A DNA stretch of 25,216 nt from a virus, in IMG/VR virus record IMGVR_UViG_3300025127_000251, positions 1 to 25,216 of that record, one strand, 5' to 3'. Below, piece after piece: positions 22,738-25,216 of this stretch. The notes under the pieces are model-generated. The model did not search any database and was not told where the DNA came from. It saw only the letters and a program-made list of their open reading frames with translations. A program made the position numbers and the translations under genes. How positions within the stretch are numbered: the stretch's first letter is position 1; the number at the start of each line of letters is the position of its first letter.

Positions 22738-22745
22738 GATAAATA
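22738..22745 (+). promoter_or_regulatory. Late-type promoter box GATAAATA
   Basis: The 17-base sequence AAGATAAATAAAATAAA at 22736..22752 is identical to the one in front of the leftward gene ending at 7243. GATAAATA ends exactly 21 bases before the ATG at 22767. An imperfectly spaced inverted repeat TATCTTT (22710..22716) / AAAGATA (22735..22741) overlaps its left edge. Confidence 0.6.
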
Positions 22746-22766
22746 AAATAAAATAATTACATAGAA

Positions 22767-24551
22767 ATGAGAAATTTCGTAGACAACGTAATAGTTGAAT
22801 TAAACAACGACAAAGAATTAAAAGCTAATTCTCTTGTCAAATTAGTAACTGAATCGGTATCGAACTCAATTGCTAAAGGAGAAAATCCTGAAAAAATATA
22901 CGATAAATTAAAGTCTTCAGTTTTAGAAATTAACGAGCATGTTGGAGGTGCTAAGCTAGAAAAGATCGTTAAATCTTTTGAAGAAAATGAAAATACCGTT
23001 GATTCAAAGCTAGCAAGACTAGCAAAAATAGGAAACCTTTATGAAAAGTTAAACTCAATTAAAGAGTCTACTGCATATTCTAATCCTTTAATTAGTCAAA
23101 AGGTAGATTCATATATCAATGCTATAAACTCTGGAATATTAGAATTTACTTTATATCCTAGATTTACACAAGAATTCGAATCTCACATTGTAGAAAAAGT
23201 GGTTGAATTAGCTATTAATGATATTCACAGAACAATTGAAGAAAACAGAAAAGAATTTGAAGTACTTTTCTCTATTAACCAAATGAATTCCGTACCTAAT
23301 TCTTCAGCTTACGAAAGCGTATGTAATTATTTAAAAGAATGTTTAGTTACCGGAAAATATAGCTCAGATTCAATCAATATGAAGTTTAAAGAATTAAACT
23401 TTCCGATAGTAAACGCTTTAGTTGAAAACCTTAAATCTATTGAATCTGAAAAGTCTAACGTTTTTTCTCTAGGAAAAGGATCAGTTGAAACTAAAATTGA
23501 TAACGTAATTGCTCCAGCTACTAAATCAGTAAATGAGGGAATTATATTGTATCATGACGATAGATTCATTAATATTTCAGAATCTTCAGAATTAACTGGA
23601 AACGAAAGCAATGTTCACGTAAATGACGGTGGATTTGTAATTTCAACTCTTAACGCAGACTATGTTAGAGAGAACTATTCTAATTTCTATTCAGTATGTG
23701 AAGCATATGCTAGATTAGGATTCAAATCTTCTGATGCAAATTCAGGCGTTGAAAGCTCTTTAATTAGAAACTTTAAAATGGGATTTGAAATTAACGAAGA
23801 AAATAACTTAAACCTTTTAATTAACGGAGAAGTTGTAGATAACGCTGAGAAAGTTAACCTAAGTGAGGCCTTAGTTATGGAGTCGAATGAAATCAATTCA
23901 CTTACTAAAACAATGCTTAACAATCTAGATTCATTATCTAACTTTGAATTTATAAAGAAAGCATCTAATAGTAAAACTTTAAAAGAGTGTACTGTCTTCA
24001 AATTGAAAGATAGCTACTTCCTATGCGAAAATGTTAATTTATCGGAGAGAAACTGGAAAAAAGTAAACTCCCTTGAATTGTATGAATATTTCTTAGGAAA
24101 CTATGAGTATGATATTAAAAATACTTTTGGAACAGAGTTAACAAAACAATATAGAAAAAGACTTAAGACTGAAAAGAAAAAGTTTAAAGTACAAGAAAAT
24201 ATATCTAAATTAGAAGCAAGCGTTGCTAAATTAGACGAGGCCCTTTCTCACAAAGGATTAGACACTTCTAAAATTTCTAAATTAGAAAAGATAAAAGAAT
24301 CTTTAATTGATCAGATTAACGTATTTAAAGAAAAGTATATTTCTCTATCAGTTAATGAAAAAAGTGGATGTTCAATGGGAAACCAACCGACTATGAAAGA
24401 AAAAGATGCATATTGTCAAAAGAACTTTCAATGTAATTATGAGGATTGCAGTAAAGCCCAAAAGGAACAGTGTGACAAAGAATGTGGAAAGGGTGAATAT
24501 TCAAAAGACGCAAACTCAAAAGAGCCATTAGGTGATACCGAAGGTAAATAA
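22767..24551 (+). CDS. Unknown large virion protein with Cys-rich C-terminus (single-gene unit)
   Basis: I do not recognise this 594-residue protein. It is mostly helical, with an N-terminal helical domain (1-235), a middle alpha/beta domain beginning VNEGIILYHDDRFINISE (about 253) and a coiled-coil region (about 455-520, NISKLEASVAKLDEALSH). The last 70 residues contain six cysteines (535, 550, 556, 561, 569, 573) among charged residues, a possible metal-binding or disulphide-bonded knob. There is no membrane segment. It stands alone between a strong late-type box and an excellent terminator, a layout expected of an abundantly made protein; an internal head or major structural protein is a reasonable guess. 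No enzyme motif is seen. Confidence 0.65.
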   Translation: MRNFVDNVIVELNNDKELKANSLVKLVTESVSNSIAKGENPEKIYDKLKSSVLEINEHVGGAKLEKIVKSFEENENTVDSKLARLAKIGNLYEKLNSIKESTAYSNPLISQKVDSYINAINSGILEFTLYPRFTQEFESHIVEKVVELAINDIHRTIEENRKEFEVLFSINQMNSVPNSSAYESVCNYLKECLVTGKYSSDSINMKFKELNFPIVNALVENLKSIESEKSNVFSLGKGSVETKIDNVIAPATKSVNEGIILYHDDRFINISESSELTGNESNVHVNDGGFVISTLNADYVRENYSNFYSVCEAYARLGFKSSDANSGVESSLIRNFKMGFEINEENNLNLLINGEVVDNAEKVNLSEALVMESNEINSLTKTMLNNLDSLSNFEFIKKASNSKTLKECTVFKLKDSYFLCENVNLSERNWKKVNSLELYEYFLGNYEYDIKNTFGTELTKQYRKRLKTEKKKFKVQENISKLEASVAKLDEALSHKGLDTSKISKLEKIKESLIDQINVFKEKYISLSVNEKSGCSMGNQPTMKEKDAYCQKNFQCNYEDCSKAQKEQCDKECGKGEYSKDANSKEPLGDTEGK

Positions 24552-24573
24552 ACTTACCCCCTTATTAAATATT

Positions 24574-24603
24574 AAAAGCGAATCGAAAGGTTCGCTTTTT
24601 TTA
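24574..24603 (+). terminator. Rho-independent terminator with GAAA tetraloop
   Basis: AAAAGCGAA (24574..24582) pairs with TTCGCTTTT (24591..24599). The inner T-G and C-G pairs close a GAAA loop (24585..24588), and a T-run continues to 24602. It closes the single-gene unit ending at 24551 and separates the structural block from the next module. Confidence 0.9.
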
Positions 24604-24633
24604 TTATCTGATAAACTTTAATAATAAATTTAG

Positions 24634-24639
24634 TATAAT
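24634..24639 (+). promoter_or_regulatory. Possible promoter -10 box TATAAT
   Basis: A perfect TATAAT lies between the terminator and the small membrane protein at 24654. There is no obvious -35. AATAAATT at 24623..24630 ends 23 bases before that ATG, so a degenerate late-type box is an alternative. Some promoter is required because the upstream terminator is strong. Confidence 0.35.
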
Positions 24640-24653
24640 ATTATGAAACTTAT

Positions 24654-24791
24654 ATGTTAGAATGGTTGAAACATATTTTTGGCGTATGCGGTGAACCGCA
24701 CCCTAGCCTACTAACTCTACTATACGGAACACCGGTCGTAGGATATATTTTGTACAAAATAAAAAATTATATAAGAAATGGCAAAAAATAA
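24654..24791 (+). CDS. Small membrane protein, 45 residues
   Basis: ATG at 24654 opens a 45-codon frame: MLEWLKHIFGVCGEPHPS, then LLTLLYGTPVVGYILYKI and a basic end NYIRNGKK. It has one hydrophobic segment (about 19-35) flanked by a CGEPHPS motif on one side and a positively charged tail on the other, the look of an inner-membrane miniprotein. The GEPHPS-LLTLL-GTP pattern reminds me of small conserved phage proteins, but I cannot name one. It overlaps the next gene by 14 bases in another frame, which supports it being real and coupled. It follows the terminator at 24574 and begins a new module. Confidence 0.6.
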   Translation: MLEWLKHIFGVCGEPHPSLLTLLYGTPVVGYILYKIKNYIRNGKK

Positions 24792-25065
24792 AAAATCAAT
24801 ACTTAAAGAAGCTGATGAAATCATCAACAACCGATCTGAGGAAAAAGAGAGACAATACGGTCCTTTTACTGAAGGTATGGATAGAGCCGCTTCAATATTC
24901 AACGGTATGACCGGTTTAAATGTTACGGGTCGTGAAATGTATATGGCACTTATAGCTCTTAAATTTTCTAGAGAAAGCTATAATCATAAGAGAGATAACC
25001 TTCTTGATGCAGTCGCATATATAGGAGCACTAGATAATTATATTAACGAAAAGAAAGACAAATGA
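24778..25065 (+). CDS. DUF6378-like phage protein
   Basis: This is a 95-residue helical protein matching the DUF6378 pattern of many phages: ILKEADEIINNRSEEKERQYGPFTEGMDRAASIF, then NGMTGLNVTGREMYMALIALKFSRES and HKRDNLLDAVAYIGALDNYI. The (E)RQYG / MDRAA / KFSRE / RDNLLDAVAY series of conserved spots is in the right order and spacing. Molecular role is not established; the all-helical layout with acidic and DN-x-x-D positions is reminiscent of small nucleotide-processing (MazG-type) folds, which is only a suggestion. It overlaps the small membrane protein at its start and the next gene at its stop (ATGA at 25062). Confidence 0.8.
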   Translation: MAKNKKSILKEADEIINNRSEEKERQYGPFTEGMDRAASIFNGMTGLNVTGREMYMALIALKFSRESYNHKRDNLLDAVAYIGALDNYINEKKDK

Positions 25066-25216
25066 AAAAAGTAGCTATAACATCAGTACTCGCTAATCTT
25101 ACATATAATGATAAGAACCATAGAGGATTAGAAGCGATGTTCTTTAAAAAACTAATGGAAGAAAAAGGAGCCAGTGTAGATGTAGTCGGCAAGAAAAATA
25201 GAAACACTAAAGACTT
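25062..25216 (+). CDS. Partial gene, possible glycosyltransferase-like N-terminus
   Basis: The frame opens at ATG 25062, overlapping the previous stop (ATGA), and is still open at the right edge, giving 51 residues. It begins MKKVAITSVLANLTYNDKNH, followed by RGLEAMFFKKLMEEKGASVD and VVGKK. A first strand, a polar loop, a helix and a second strand of this kind open Rossmann-type folds such as GT-B glycosyltransferases. This is a weak assignment because the catalytic part is outside the window. Confidence 0.55.
   Translation, partial: MKKVAITSVLANLTYNDKNHRGLEAMFFKKLMEEKGASVDVVGKKNRNTKD

Noticed and set aside
23687-24001. Reverse-strand 104-codon ORF in the 594-residue gene
   Set aside because: Antisense shadow with no independent support.
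24552-24653. tRNA or small RNA gene in the gap after the 594-residue gene
   Set aside because: Only a terminator hairpin is found; no cloverleaf or other conserved RNA pattern.

Overview
The window is a contiguous piece of the structural (late) region of a large contractile-tailed phage of T4-like grade. The evidence is a two-domain large terminase (10000..11973) preceded by a gp16-like small terminase, a gp6-like baseplate wedge protein (7347..9005), a gp26-like baseplate hub protein (16421..17443), a gp15-like tail terminator cut by the left edge (1..735), a probable tail tube protein (759..1307) and tail-fibre-like proteins on the opposite strand. The DNA is strongly AT-rich. Leaders are A/T-rich with almost no Shine-Dalgarno motifs, and one secreted protein has a signal peptide ending LFSQ. 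Together these suggest a Bacteroidota (flavobacterial-type) host. That is an inference; no host gene is present.

Layout: 1..1307 rightward tail terminator and tube. 1304..7243 is a leftward island: a small unknown protein, two tail-fibre-like proteins, and a protein with an amidoligase-like N-terminal half and a beta-helix-like C-terminal end. 7347..13482 is rightward: gp6, a small unknown, small and large terminase, a small unknown, an ECF-like sigma factor and a membrane-tailed protein. 13565..14794 holds two membrane proteins, the second with a probable programmed -1 frameshift extension. 14823..16322 has three unknown proteins and ends in a clear terminator. 16421..20241 holds the hub protein, a small chaperone-like protein, a large peptidoglycan-binding protein (tape-measure or hub candidate) and coiled-coil proteins. 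20238..22701 holds a tiny ORF, a spanin-like protein and a large unknown virion protein. 22767..24551 is a single-gene unit between its own promoter and a strong terminator. From 24654 a different, non-structural module begins: a small membrane protein, a DUF6378-like protein, and a partial gene that runs off the right edge.

The main regulatory observation is a repeated octamer, (T/A/G)ATAAATA, close to the T4 late-promoter box TATAAATA. It lies 20 to 23 bases, most often exactly 21, upstream of many transcription-unit start codons on both strands. The ECF-like sigma factor beside the terminase is the natural candidate to read it. The other standout is a dnaX-type slippery sequence A AAA AAG directly before the stop codon of the membrane protein at 13875..14477. 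A -1 shift there would add 106 residues. No tRNA, CRISPR, insertion sequence or integrase was seen.
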